Source: Leptodactylus fallax (Eukaryota; Chordata; Amphibia; Anura; Leptodactylidae). From it: 64,000 nt of DNA. The notes beneath the pieces were generated by a model. The model searched no databases and was not told the DNA's origin. It was given only the letters and a program-made list of their open reading frames with translations. The position numbers and the translations under genes are program-made. Location: the NCBI GenBank assembly GCA_947044405.1, contig CAMRHE010000036.1, positions 1,302,001-1,366,000 of the forward strand, given 5' to 3'. Below, piece after piece: positions 1 to 14,085 of the stretch. The stretch's first letter is position 1. Every line of letters starts with the position of its first letter.

Positions 1-463
1 TTCACACTCCCACACATACTACAGTTTGATATATAAAAAAGTTGTATGGATGTGGAAGCATATGTTGTGTTCACAAGAAGTTTCGATGGGGCATCAGGCT
101 CTTTCCTTCATACTAGAACTCTGTTCAGTAAGAGGGTGCTTACTGCATACAACCTTATTCAGTTCCCAATGATGTGTATATTTCGACACACAGTGAGCCA
201 TGTGTAATGGTGGAGCCAGAAGGGTTTCATTTAATGTCAAAGCTTATCAGAAAATTTAAACCGTCACTAACTTCACAATAAACTTTGCATAAGGCAATAG
301 TACATGTAATACAAAACCAATCTATCTAAAGATAAGTCGTCCCCCCCCCCTCCCTCCGCTAAAATGAATGTCTCAGAAAATTCTATGGGGATGGGAGGAG
401 CATGCACAAGGAAAAGAGAACATTGGTTTAGTGTGAGGCTGGAGCTAAATGGAGCCATCACAA
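1..463. other. Sequence left of the repeat, nothing recognised
   Basis: No protein, RNA or clear repeat was recognised here. A short C run lies at about 340-352. Confidence 0.4.
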
Positions 464-2963
464 CCAAAAATCGCAGTTTTCAAAATGTGAAATGCTCTGT
501 TTTTAAGATAGTCATACCACCCAAATACATTAATATTATCTACCATATCTCTGCTTTATATCAGCATCAACTTTTAATTATCCTTTAATTCATTTTGTAT
601 TTTAGAAGGCTTACAAGTGTAACAGCGATTTTCCAGATTTACAAGAAAATTTCCCAAACTAATTTTTTTAGGGACCACTTCAGTTCTGAGGGGGATTATA
701 AAGACCTATATATTAGAAACTCCCCATAAATCATCCCATTTTCAAAACAGCATTTGGGAAGTTTGTTAACCCTTTAAGCATTTCACAGGAATTAAAACAA
801 TATGGAGGTGAAGTTTAGACATTTCATTTTTTTCAATAATGCATTAATTTAGCCCTAAAATTAACATATTCATAAGGTTAAAAGGAGAAAATGCACCTCA
901 GTTTGTTATGCAATTTCTCCCGAGAACAGAAAACACAAATGTGGGTATAAACTGATGTTTGGGCACATGGCAGCGTGCGGAAGGTTAAGGAACATTGGAT
1001 GTTTGAAAAGCAGATTTTGCTGGAATAGTTTTCAGGTGCTATGTCTAGTTTGCAGAACCGCTAGATTACCAATACAAAGGAAACCCCCCCAAAAGTGACC
1101 CCATTTTGGAAACTACACCCCTGACAGAATTTATCAAGGGATATAGTAAGCATTTACAGATTTTATTAACAGCGGGATGAGTAAATGAAAAATTAAAAAA
1201 ATGTTCAAATCCCCAAAGTTTTCATTTTCTCAAGGGGTTAAAAGGAGAAAAAGCACCCCATAGGTAGTCAAACAATTGCTCCTGAACATGGGAATACCCC
1301 ATATGTGTTCATAATCTGCGGTATGTGTACATGGCAGGGCTTGGAATGGAAAGAGAATTATTTGGCTTTTGGAGGGCAGATAGGTGCCATGGCACATTTG
1401 CAGAGTATGAATACAATGGAACCCCTCCCCCAAAGTGACCCTGTTGTGGAAAATACATCCCTCACAGAACATATTAAGGGGTATAGTAAGCATTTTGACC
1501 CTACAGCTGTTTCACTGATTTTATTAACATTGGGGCATGAAAATGAAAAATTACTTTTTTTTTTCCAATAAACCGTTATTTTAGTCCCAAATTTTTCATT
1601 TTTACAAGAGGCTAAAGGAGAAAAAGCTCCCCAAAGTTTGTTACACAATTTCTCCTGAACACGGCAATACCCCATATGTGGTTGTAAACTGCTGTATGGG
1701 TACATGGTGAGGTTCGGAAAGAGAGCTATTTGGCTTTTGCTGGAATAGTTTTCAGGTGCCATGTCACATTTGCAGAGCCCCTTGAGTACCAATACAATGG
1801 AAACCCACAAAAAGTAACATCATTTTAGAAACTACACTCAAGGTATTTCTCAAGTGGTATTATCATTCTAAGCCCAAGAATGCTTCCCGAAAATTAATGT
1901 ACAAAGTGAAAATTTTAATTTTTAAAGAAATATTTCGGTGCCCAGTACGTTGCGCCAATTTGTGTTATCAGAAACAAACACTCCTAAAACTATTAAGTGA
2001 GCTATCCTGGGTAGAAAGAAGTTGTATATGTGGGTGTAAATTGCTGCTTGGACATACAGCAGGGCACAGAAATGAAAGCAGTGCACTTTTTAGCTTTTGG
2101 AGTACAGATTTAGAGGGACTTTCTGAATGCCATGTTTTGCAGAGCCCTGGATGTGCCAGTAAATTGCAATTCCCCAAGAAGTAACCCCATTTTGTAGGGG
2201 CAATTTTAGAGTCTCTACAAATGTGACATGGTGTCCAAAAACCAACAAACTAAATCAGAGGTCCAAAAAAGACAGTGCTCCTTCACGTTTGCGCCCTCCT
2301 GTGTGCCCAAGCAGCAGTTTATGCCCACATGTATGACACTGGTGTACGCAGGATAATGTACTTAATGTCATAAGTGGGTATAAACTGCTGTTTGGGATCA
2401 GCTGGACACAGAAGGGAAGGAGCGCTATTTTGGTTTTTGGACGTCATGCCACTTTTGTAGAGCCCCTGAATTGGCAGTAAAGTGGAACCCGCAGACACAA
2501 CACCATTTTGGAAACTACACCCATCAAGGGATTTAAATGTTGGGTAGCGAGCATTTTTAACCCTTGAGCGTTACATTCATTTAATTTCCAGAAAGGAATG
2601 TGCAGCCAATAATGAAAGTGAAAATTGCAATTTTCCCATAGATATGCCATTTTAGTGCCCGATATGTTGTGCCCTACTTGTGTCAGCAGAGACACACTAA
2701 AAAAAATTGTTCAAGTGGGTATCCCGGGTACAACAGCTTTTGGAGCATTCATCTCTGATACAAGCCAGGCACAATATATTGTGCAGTGAAATGACGTATT
2801 CCTGGAAAAGTTGCCATTTTCACCTTTCTCCATCAGCTGCGTATTCATTTCTGGAAAATTAATTAATGCAACATTTGGGGGTTAAAAATGCTCACTGTAC
2901 CCCTGGATAAACTCCTTCAGGGGTGTAGTTTCCAAATGGGGTCACGTCAGGGGATTCCACTTT
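464..2963 (+). mobile_element. Truncated copy of the long TTAA-flanked element
   Basis: From about 464 this matches the element at 31475-42077 in the same orientation and the one at 20376-25046 in reverse. It lacks the terminal part on the left and the hairpin end on the right. Three diverged units begin with a GGAGAAAA(T/A)GCAC motif near 875, 1234 and 1606. No convincing reading frame is present. It lies just downstream of the NAP1L1 3' end. Confidence 0.8.
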
Positions 2964-3064
2964 AGAATTGACATCTGGCGCTAGTGTGAACCTAGTATAA
3001 TTGACAGAACTTGCTGTGCAGCAAGTTCTCAAAACAAGTGTCCTGTGGCACAGTGGTGTTAAAG

Positions 3065-3763
3065 AGTTAAGTGTCAACTTCAATTTTATTATAAGCCAGC
3101 GTGACTATATGATGAATAAAATAAAACACATTTCTGAAAATACTAGGTTTTATTCACACCCCAGTGGTAAACAACATTATGTTGACCATCAGATTGCTTT
3201 GTAGATCACAGTCACATAAAATACAAAAACCCATAGCATAACAAGCAGATATGATCAATGGACATGATTGGAAATTCATTGTAAGGTTAAGTTATTGAAT
3301 GTACCATTTCCAAGGTAATAACTGTAATTCTAGAACAAATTCATGAAGGCACAGCTATTGCAAGCTACTTACACCTGTTTGAACTACTGGGCTGAGAAAA
3401 TACTTTGGTTCCTTAGGAGTTTTATTCTAAACAGACTGGTCTGACAGCAGCTGTGATGAATCAGAACTGCGGAGATCTACATGGCAAAGACTTCACAAGA
3501 ACCAAGACTATGAAGCAGTGAAGAACATGCTTTAAAGGGATTTCTGCATCCTATTACATACTTGGCAGGAAAGTACACTTAATACTAAGTCCAAAGATCT
3601 TACCATTTAAACAGATTTTTAGAGGTTTAAATTTTATATATTTTTTTTTAACAAAAATTGTTTACTTTATTCTACCAAGATACAAAACATAAGGCTGTAA
3701 GTAACTAAGAGTTGTTTAACTTATTACAGTGCAGGTAATCCTCAAGGCCACGTATATGCCAGT
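3065..3763 (-). other. NAP1L1: NAP1L1 3' UTR with candidate poly(A) signals
   Basis: AT-rich DNA that does not match the repeat family to its left. On the minus strand AATAAA hexamers occur at 3671-3666 (about 95 nt after the stop), 3426-3421 and 3090-3085. The distal limit given here assumes use of the last one; a short 3' UTR of about 120 nt is equally possible. Confidence 0.5.
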
Positions 3764-3799
3764 TCATTGCTGCTTGCACTCAGCTGGGTTTTGATCTTT
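3764..3799 (-). CDS. NAP1L1: NAP1L1 exon 15, coding part
   Basis: Acceptor ctttacag, then KDQNPAECKQQ and the stop TGA at 3766-3764. The cysteine four residues from the end fits a CaaX-like prenylation signal. Confidence 0.95.
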   Translation of the reverse strand, partial: KDQNPAECKQQ

Positions 3800-6700
3800 C
3801 TGTAAAGATAAAGTATATGCATAGTGTTAAATAGTGACATCATAGGCTGCCACCCAAGATATACTAATACACCACGTGCACCTCTCTGAACAAAAAGAAT
3901 CTGTCAAGGAACAAACTTCATGGCTCATCTTCCATTCTGTTCATAGAAGACTTCCAGAGATTTAGAGCACTGGGAGAACCAATGTACACATACATATGAC
4001 CTGGTTACATTAATACAGAAGAGCAATGGTAAAAATATTTTAAAGGGCTAATTTTCCTGTTTTTTTAAACTGAAACCATTAAAAAGTACCTAAAACTTTG
4101 AAATTTTTGTTTTGTGGCAGTATGAGACAATAAATGTAATATGCTCTAACAAGCTTTATCTCCTTTCTGTGAAACTCCATGCTTTATTCTCATTTATGTT
4201 GAGAGCTGAAATCTGTACACAGCTTCTCACCATGTGCAGCAGACAGCAGGCTCGTCGTAAGGTCTAGTCTCAGTTTCCCTGCATTGTACAAGTGGCATTG
4301 ATTTAGGTTTGATAATGCAAAAGAGATAGATATCCCCAGCTGAAAACATTCATGATTTAGAGCAGCTGTATAGAAATACAGGACGGCAACAATCTGACAC
4401 ATTTCATTAGAAGCACTGTTGTATGTTTTTAACTGCCAAGACAACTGATGTGAAGCCCCTAGCCTCCATACTCAAGTGAGAGTGTATAGAGTTCTGAGAA
4501 ATCATGTGCAGTTTTCTTCTTTACCTTGTTGCTTTAAGGGCTGAAGTGAGACAACACACAGTTAGATTTTGTAATCTATGTTAATGGCAAATGCTGCTAG
4601 AAAATCAAAAAGGTACAAAAAAGTGTAGGTACATTTTGAAACTGCGTTATCTAGAAATGCTGGAGGAGCATCTAATACATTAAACTTTACACAGCACCCT
4701 CCGCTGGTGAACTCCCACAAAGCATTCACATAATATGAAGCTGCATAATTGCAGGAAACATTGGTGGTGGGGGCACAATTCAGCAAACCCCCTACACCAG
4801 AAAAGTGGCATACAAATCAGCTATTTGCAATGAAAATATTCAAAATGTCTTCTGCGCCAGCCTCGTAATTTTCCTGAAAGTGCCTTAGGTTGTGGCTTGA
4901 TTACAGCCACAAACCATATTTGTAAGACATTTACACCACTAAGTAATGTAAATGCCACCAGAATCTAGACATGCACCTAGTCGCAAGTGAGAAGCAACCA
5001 ATTTGTAATTAATTGCCCCACTGTATACAAGAACCTAGTAATGGGACTGAGCGTCTGATCAAGTTTGACCACCAGCTGCAAAACTCTAGGTGGATATTGG
5101 AGGAGCCAAAATACCAAGAGTGCCACAGTAGATTGTCTACTCAGCTTGCTTTCAATTTTAGTTTATGTTTTTACAGTATCTAACATTAAAGTTGTCTCAT
5201 GGTTAATTTAATTTCTACACAATCAAAAGCTCTACATTGCAGAGGCAAGCATCAGGAGTTCAGACCCAAATCTGCAATTCCATCTACAGATCAATTATAT
5301 ACATTTGCTAGAGGAGAGAACCTCCACATCACAAACCGGTCTATGCTGAGAAGTCTGTCTCTTAATAGATTCCCTTTAAGCACTAGGAGGTTTCCTTCTA
5401 GGCAGATTTGACATTGGTTTCAGATTTAAAACAAGGTTGATCAACTGAATATCCCACGACAATACAATACTAAAGAATCTCATTTTATATCACTTAAATG
5501 GGTTTTTCAGGCTTCTTGATACTGAAGACCTAGCTGTGCTTCCAGCCTGATTCACTGATTCAGTGTCATTTCTGGCAGAGTACCAGTTGCTGTAAGATGC
5601 AACAGGTGACACTTGAGGGGAAAAAAAAAAAAATAATCTTATGCTGCAGAGGCCTTAACCTGGCTGTAGAAGCTAGAGTGAGACTTTGTAGCACTTGTGA
5701 TTAATAGTTAAATTCAATCTTCAGAACATTGCAATACACAGTCTTCAATTTTGTGGACAATTAAAAATATCAAATGGCAAGGGGAAATTTATTTATTTTT
5801 TTTTTTTACAGCCAGTTGCTGCGCTGCCTCACAACCTGCCAATATTTCAATCTGCAAGTCCACATGGAGTACAGCAGTCAAGTAAGCAGCATTTACTACT
5901 CAAATCTCATGTGTCCTAGCACCTTTACTCAAGTTTGACACGAGATAAATGGATGCCCAAAAGAATTAAAATTAAAGGTCAAACCAAGATTTAAAGTCTA
6001 TACAAGTTACTTTTCTAAAGAACTGAATTATGCACTAAAGCAGAAAGTAAATCCTTTATCCACTATAAACAGTTAACCAGCACAAGTTTTAAACTATGGA
6101 TTTAGATGTTCAGTATAATGTACACATTTATAGTCGGAAAAAGTGCAGTGTATAACGCATTAGTGTGTGCAGATGAACCAAACAGACCATTAGTGTATTG
6201 ACATACAGTATATGTCAAGTTACATACCAAGGGCAAGAACTCTAACGGCACCATTTAAACTTAGTGAGGAAAAACGTTAAGGCTAGATACAGAAGTGGAG
6301 CGCATTGGTCACCACACTCGGCACACTAGGTTAGCCCATACAGATGCGTGCTTTAGGGTAAGATTCATAAAGTCACATACTAACAGTTAGTAAACCATCC
6401 ACATTCAATTATGAAAGCACAAAGGTTTTTTAGGAACTGTGTCAAAAATAAAAATCTCACACCCCTGAAACATGTTGCACTTACCTTCGGTTCATAATCT
6501 GGATCATTTTCTTCATCTGCCTCCTCTTCTCCTTCCTGTAAAAAAATACAAGCTGTTTTATAAGAATCTTTTCTTTCTAATAGAAACATGCCACTGACCC
6601 AAAAAGTGCATCAAAAAATTTTTTTTAGCTTTCAGAAAGTTTTAGCACCTACTGTGGCCACAATTTTTTAAAAATAATGCTGCACAAAATCAATTTAAAA

Positions 6701-9700
6701 GCTCCTGAATGCAATTTACAGCTAAGGCTCCACGTAGTGAGTCGCAGCTGAAAAACTCTGCGGAAAAGACCATGGAGTAAAAAACACATTGCGTTTTTTT
6801 CTGCAGCATTTTTTTTCACAGAAAGTCTGCATAGTTTTCTTCTGCAGACCTTCTGCCCCTATTATACCTATAAGTTTCTGAATTTGCAGCATTTCCGCTT
6901 TGGATATTTTTCTGCAATATGTGGATGTGATTAGCCTGAATCCCAACTACTTTGCAGACACTAAGATGCAGCAGCCAAATCACAGCGTTTTTGCAATGCT
7001 GGGCCCAGCCTAAAAGTCTTGTCTCCCAACTAGCCCTAACCTAGTGTTAATTTGAAGCTTGTGAGCATTAGTTGTGAAATCTATTTCTAAAACATCACAA
7101 ATTTGTGCAGTGTCACTCCAGCCATTTACCTCATCATCTGCTTCTTCTCCTTCTTCATCATACTGGAATGGAAAAAAAAAATGATTTTAGATATAAGTAG
7201 CACTGAAGGTGGATTATTTTTTTTAATTATTTTTTATTTGAGTTTCTGTATTTCCTCCCCCATTTTTTTCTGTTCAGAGCATCATATGAGGGCTTATTTT
7301 TTGTGGGCCAAAATTGTACTTTAAATGACACCATTTATCATCATGTATAATGTACTAGGAATCTGAAAACATTCAGAATGATGTGGAACTGGAAAATATC
7401 GCAGTTATGCCATTTTACGAGTTTTGTTTTTACAGCACTTGTAGTAAAATATGTTACCTATATTCTACAGGGCAGTACAACCTGGGCGATACCAAGTTTT
7501 TATATATAGCTTTAAAGCCATAAAGATTCTGAGAAAAATCTTTCAGTCACCATATGGTGACACGTGTAACTGTTTCCATGTACAGAGCTGCACAAAGTAT
7601 GTTTTTCGCAAAACAAGATGCAGTTTGATATTTTGGGCAAGTTCAGATTTGTGTGATTTTTCTGGATGTCAAATAGTATGAAAAATTTGGTTATTTTGTG
7701 TATCTAGTAGAAGCTGAGCCATCTCCATACTCTGCTTCTACCTAATAACGTATATTAACATCAGTTTGTGCAAAAGGGTTAAGGAAATATATGCTGTAAA
7801 AACTTACATCGTCGTCATCATCTTCAATAGCTTCACCAGTGAAGTAAAGAACAGATCGTGGAATGATACGTTCACGTAAAAAGTGTCCTATTTCAAAGTC
7901 TGCAGTTAGGATTGCCTCTGCATCATCATCCTAGACAGAAAATGGCACATCAGTGGCAAAAATGAAAAAGCACATATCCAAAGTTTTTGCCAATACTGAA
8001 AAGCACCAACATCAAAATGTTAAAAATAAAACCCTAAAGCAGATTAATAGTGCCTAACCCCCACAGCAAACAGACTAGGCAACCTAACAATGTAGCAAAT
8101 TCATCAAGTTGTCTCATTCTGTATGACCGGACATGTAAAGTGTCCTTCATTTGGCACAGAGTAATTGAATGAAAAGGATGCTTTAAAGTTCTGCAGGAAG
8201 GGGAACGTTTCTAATGCACTAAAATGTGCTGGAATTCTGGCATACCAAGTTTAGGAAACCTCTTACAATTTTAAGCTCAAAAAAGCTCAAATAATGGCAA
8301 ATCTAAAAAGTTCACTGCACTACATAAATGAATCCGCTCACATTAATGATTTTGTATGCTGTAAGAGAGCTCCTTGCATATACTCTGGGCATGTACACAG
8401 GCCATATGAACTTGGCACACAGTATCCTTGTGGCATAAGCAACACTGGTATATGCTGGTAACAGATGCTAGTATGCTTTTCTATACTGCTACACAATGGA
8501 ATACTGTAAAAACCACACAGCCAGATATACTAATTCTAATGGGAGACCATTTTGACATGACTGTATACCTATGATGTCAAATGTAGAGATGAGCGAATTT
8601 TACAAAAATTTGATTCGGCCGGTTCACCGAATTATCTGAAACGAAACGATCTGAATGAATTTGCAGCAAATCACATTGAAAAAACAGCTATTTCTTGGCT
8701 GCATAGAGCCTGTATAGTGGTGTAGAACACTGTCTTGCAGTAACACATAGGGAGTCTGCTGTGGTAGTTGTAAAGCCAAGAAAAGGCTTTACAACATATA
8801 ACTGCACCACACAAGGACTAATAGGACCCCAATAATTTGAGTTACACAGGTATGATCCTATTGCAAACCTGCAATGAACAGCAGTATGACAGTCAGTGCA
8901 GCAAGGTGTAGTAGGATTGTTCCTATTACCCAGGCTGCAAACACCCCAAATGAACCCTATTCTTCAATACTCTGTATAAATTCCTCCCTATCCTTTCCCT
9001 ACACTTCTAATGCTCTTTCCCTGAACTTTTATTGAGCAAAATATCAGTTTTCAAATCTTTTCTACCACTTCCCCTAGTGCCTGCTGACGTCTCTCCCTGC
9101 ACTAAGTACACTGGAAAATGCCTGAATCCAAGATGGCGGAGGGTATTTATAGGGCTGTGACATCACAGGGCTGGCTGCTGATGGCTCCACTCATGGCATT
9201 GTGGGTGATCTCACGTTCCCAGCCCCATGTCCTAACATGTGCAGCAGCCATTTTAGGAAAAAACACGATTCGTTACCAGGAAGCGTGAGGAAATCCGGAT
9301 TCCATGAAAATCGAATATTTCCTGAAATTCGGATCAAATTCCATTTAGGCTTCAAATAGAAGTTCAAGATTTTTCGGCAAGAGTTTCTGGCAAAAACAAT
9401 GAGATGGAACTGCAGAATCTCGGATTCTAGAGTCGCACTCATGAAAACCAATATGCTCAGACAGATACCATTTCTGAACAAGCTGGTTATTACATTAAAA
9501 AAGGGACCTTTCAGAGGAATGAAGATCTATTTAAACAGCAACCTCAACAATATTCACAAGAGCCCAATCCTCTGCCACTGATTCAGACACAGCTCAAGTC
9601 TACGACACTTTCCACAACAAAGCTGAAGCTGTGACCTGCCTCACTCAGTGACTGGCTGACACGCAGCTCAAGACTTCCAGTGCATCAATAAAAGCCAAGA

Positions 9701-12700
9701 CATGGAGAGCAGTATGAGTCAGACAGTGCCTAATGTTGAGCAGCACCGGGAAGAAGGGAAAGTACTGTTACCTTACCACCCCTCTATGTTTAGCAGGTGC
9801 AAGTATACTTCCATGCCCCTGCAAAGCTTCCTTAATGTACAAATTCTCAAAAGAACAAAATCACTTTATACACATTGCTCATGCCCACTTTGATGCCTAT
9901 AATTAAATTCTTGCAACACATCCAAAAGTTACCAATTGGCAAACTATTTCCTTCATAGTCCTTCAGAGCCACACAAACGGGCAGATCCATATTTTCTATT
10001 AATGCACCACCCACGTTCCACAGATAGTACTCTAACCTATTCATTGCTATGGCCCCATGCACACGACCATGATTTTTCATGAGTCTGTACAATTCTGAAT
10101 GAAACTTAACGGACAGGAATGGATCAGCTCTCTAGAGGGGGGTTCGTGAAAAGCACACTTTCAAGAACTCATACAAGACAGTCGTGTGCATATAGACAGT
10201 TTGTGCCAATACCTAGTATCGAATGTTATTTTGTCAAATGAAAGACAGGCTAATTGTAGGTGGACACAGCATCATTATACTTTAAAGGGGTATTCCCACA
10301 ATCATAACCATTTTTAAGTTTGTAGATAATTAAAAGTTAAACATTTTTGCCAATATAAGGAATTTAAAATTTTGCAGAGTTTTATAGATTTTTTTCTAAA
10401 TATCTTGTGGTCACAAGTTATCTTGATCGGTTGCCAGTGGATACGACCATCTATGCAGGACCTTTCTAAGATCAGAAAATCAGCCATGACGTCCTTATTG
10501 TGGCTGGGATATCTTCTGATACATGTAGTGTCCCTGCCTGATAACTCAGCTACAATAAGAAAATCATGGCTGGATTCCTGTCAAATCCCAGACCATAGAA
10601 AGTTTCTGCATTTGTGGTCGTATCCATTGGCAACCGATCAAGACAACAGGCTGTCACCACTAAGATGGTTAGAGAAAATATTTAAAACTCTGCAGAATTT
10701 TTAACTAATTATATTTGCAAAAATGTTTAACATTTAATTATCTACAAATATAGATATGATGATGTTCATGGGAATACCCCTTTAAGTATCTGTACTTAAC
10801 ATACATAATTAAAATCTGCAACTAATATTTAGGACCAGTTATTACACTGTATATTACATAGACAAAGTATAGTTAAATACCATCATGACTTACCAGTTCT
10901 CCATTTTCTGGTACTAAAGGTCAAAGATTTAGGGGGGGGGGGAAGAACGACAAAAAAAAAAAAAAAAAAAAAAGTTAGAAAACGGATTCTCTTTCAGGTA
11001 TAAAGTCACGTTCATAAAATTTGTGCAGGATACAAGAAATATAACTTGCAAAAGCAGCCATGTATTTGGCCCCTGTAGGATTGCCTTGATCTCATGTGTT
11101 CGCTTGAGGATGCCACCATACATGCAGTTTGAGATCAAAAGTAGGATTGGATTTAAACTAGAATCTTTCCTTTATATGTTTTACATTCTCGACTAGGGCC
11201 ACATGCTGCAAGTTCGCAGCAAAATACTGTAGAGTGAAGTGAGTCAGATTATCAAGTCTATTTGCACTGCAGAAAAACCTGTGAAAAACCAGTGTTAAGT
11301 GTTTCAGACTTTAACCAAACTGCATTTCAATTATTGCAGATTCCACAGCCATTTTCATGCAAAGATTGAGAACCAATTTAGCCATAGGGATTAAGACACT
11401 GAAAACCAGCAGTTTCTGCAATGGGCAAGATATCCCAGAGGACTGGCCCAGATACTGGCTGCAAAGACTGCATCACAAATATCCCAATACACAATAGCAG
11501 CACTGTCATTAAACAAGCATTTTTGTGCATTCCAATAGAAATAACCTGATTTGTTTGACTTCCAAAGAGGTCTACGCACATATTGGAGAAACCACTTTCC
11601 TATATGTGGCATTTAACTGCACTTTACTATCCACTCCTGTTAGTGGCACTAAAGATTTAAAAAGGCTTCCCAGGATTTAGATACTGATCACCTAGTGTTA
11701 GAATAGGTAATCAGTGGGGGCAAGACCCCAAAACTTTCATGACACCAGAAGTAGCAGTGAATGGAGCGGGAGGTATACAGATTCATCTTGTGTAGTGGCT
11801 GTGTCGGTTACTGTAAGCTCTTTAATACAAAGTGGAGAGCATGCTAAAGATTCAATGAACATTCAATCTAAAAATCAGGTCAGCACAAACTTGAGTACAA
11901 TCATGACAAGATAGCCTCAAGCAGTTGAAAGATTTATCAAGGGATAGAGCAACTTTGTTCAAAAATTGCAATTACGCATCCCACACACCATTTTTTCTTA
12001 GAAAGGCTGCATGTTGGGCAAAGCTGAAGACTAAATGTCTTCATGCAGCCTAGCAAGATTACAGCATAAATTATAGCTCAAACCTACACCAGCTCCTGGA
12101 TGGTGTAAATGTAAAGTGCAACTCCTATTCTTGTAATATACTTGATTAACCTATCAAACTTCAGTTTAATAGAAAACAGGCTGTGAAACTCCCATTAGAA
12201 ATGCTCTAAGCTTTGCCAGGGAGTGAGTCTGTACACATGTACTCGATGCAGTACATAGACCTGAAGCATTTACCAAAACGGAATGGTCACTTCAAGTGGC
12301 TGTATCTTTGGTTTTAAGCCACCTAGAAAAAAAGATCCTGCCATTCACAAGAAAGCTGATATTTTCTAGTTAAAACAGTTTTAATTTTAAATCACTTTCC
12401 TGACTTTAAGCAGCGATTCTAATTCCCAACTGTTTTTAATCAGTGATAAATTCTTTTACAAAAAGTACTTTATTCTGGCATCTTAAAGCTGAGATTCTCA
12501 GCTTTCATATGGTGGCAATATTTTTATTCTGTGGGATAAAACTGAAGATGCAGCCATTTGAAGTGACCCCCCTCCCCACCTTCATGGTAAATTCTTCAGC
12601 TGTGCATATTTACAACGTAAATGTGTATGGAGTAGTAACAGCTCAGTCAGATGGTCGCTAGGGAGAATGCTACAGCCAGTTTAATAAAATAATTTAAATA

Positions 12701-14024
12701 GTGGTAATAAAGTACAAAAATAGCTTGATGCAGTTAGCAAGACCATCATACCTTCAGGGGGACTGAAGAAGTTGAAAAAGGAATCATTGGGAACAGTTTT
12801 TGTGACAGTCCTTACTGTACCACGGCCCTTGTGTTTTTGTTTCTTCTTTATAGTTTTTAAAGTAACATTTTTGCCCTTTTTCCAGTCAATCTGACACCTG
12901 TATAAATAAAGTAGGTTATGACACTACATCTTTCACACATGGAACAAGTTAGTGTTCAGACAGACACGTAAATGCAACATGTCAATTACATCAAAATACA
13001 TTTACGTAATATTTTATAATAAATTTCCTATTAAGTGAAGAACTACTAAAAAGGCCTGTCACAAAAAGCTCAATTGTATGCCTCATCTGAGGCAATCATC
13101 CCCTCAGTATTTCGTTATTTGTTTATCCAAATAAGCTCCAGAGGTAACCCCATTAGGTTGCTGCCACTCAGCGTTTCACTGACCAATGTCCAGAACTGAC
13201 TGCAGTGCTCAAGTTGAAAAGTACCCAATTACAAGCTTTCCCTCATTACTTGCCACACAAACTGCAAAACCACATGGCCATTAAAAGAGGAAAAGTCACT
13301 AATGGGTTAATGCTGTCACAGTGCTAAATGCACCTGCGGAATTGCTGATAAACACTAAAGCTGCTGCCACAGTCTGAAAATTCAGGCCCATTAGTCAAGT
13401 GAGCTGTAGCACTGAGGTTTCTCAGGACAGTGTGGTGTAGCATTACTGACCACTTGGCTATTAGACCCCAATTAGCATATAAACTAGTGAGGTTTAGATC
13501 TTGGGATAGCTGAATAGACTGATAAGCAGCAACTCGACCAGGATGAAAACGTCTAGCAGATGAGGCAAGTCATTGAGCTTTTGAGAACTGCTGACAGGTC
13601 TTTAAAATAAACCAAAATTGCCTAATAGAAATTTGCAGGCACAGGATAAAAGACTCACAAATACGCACAGACCAATGCCACTGCACACATTGCATAATAT
13701 TCCAAATGAACAGCAAGTTTTTCCCCATTTCATTTGTAATTATGAAAAACTCAAGCCAGCCACATCAATTTCAAACTCTACAGTAGAAATAAATTTGGAA
13801 ATCTCAATCCTAGTATATAATAAAAAAAAAAAAAAAAAAAAACACCACACACACACAACTTACCCTGTACAGCCCATGATTTCCGGTCCATCAAAAGAAA
13901 ATGGATCAGACTCATCAGGTTCTGACCTCATTTTGTAAGTCTTTGCCAAAACGTCATTTGTAAAGAACTCATTTGGCTCAAAATGGAATTCTAAAGTGAA
14001 ACTCTGAAGGAAAAAAAAAAAAAA

Positions 14025-14085
<61 letters not shown>

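Noticed and set aside
1358..1810. 150-codon open frame on the minus strand
   Set aside because: It lies wholly within the diverged repeat units of the TTAA element, and equivalent positions in other units are not open.
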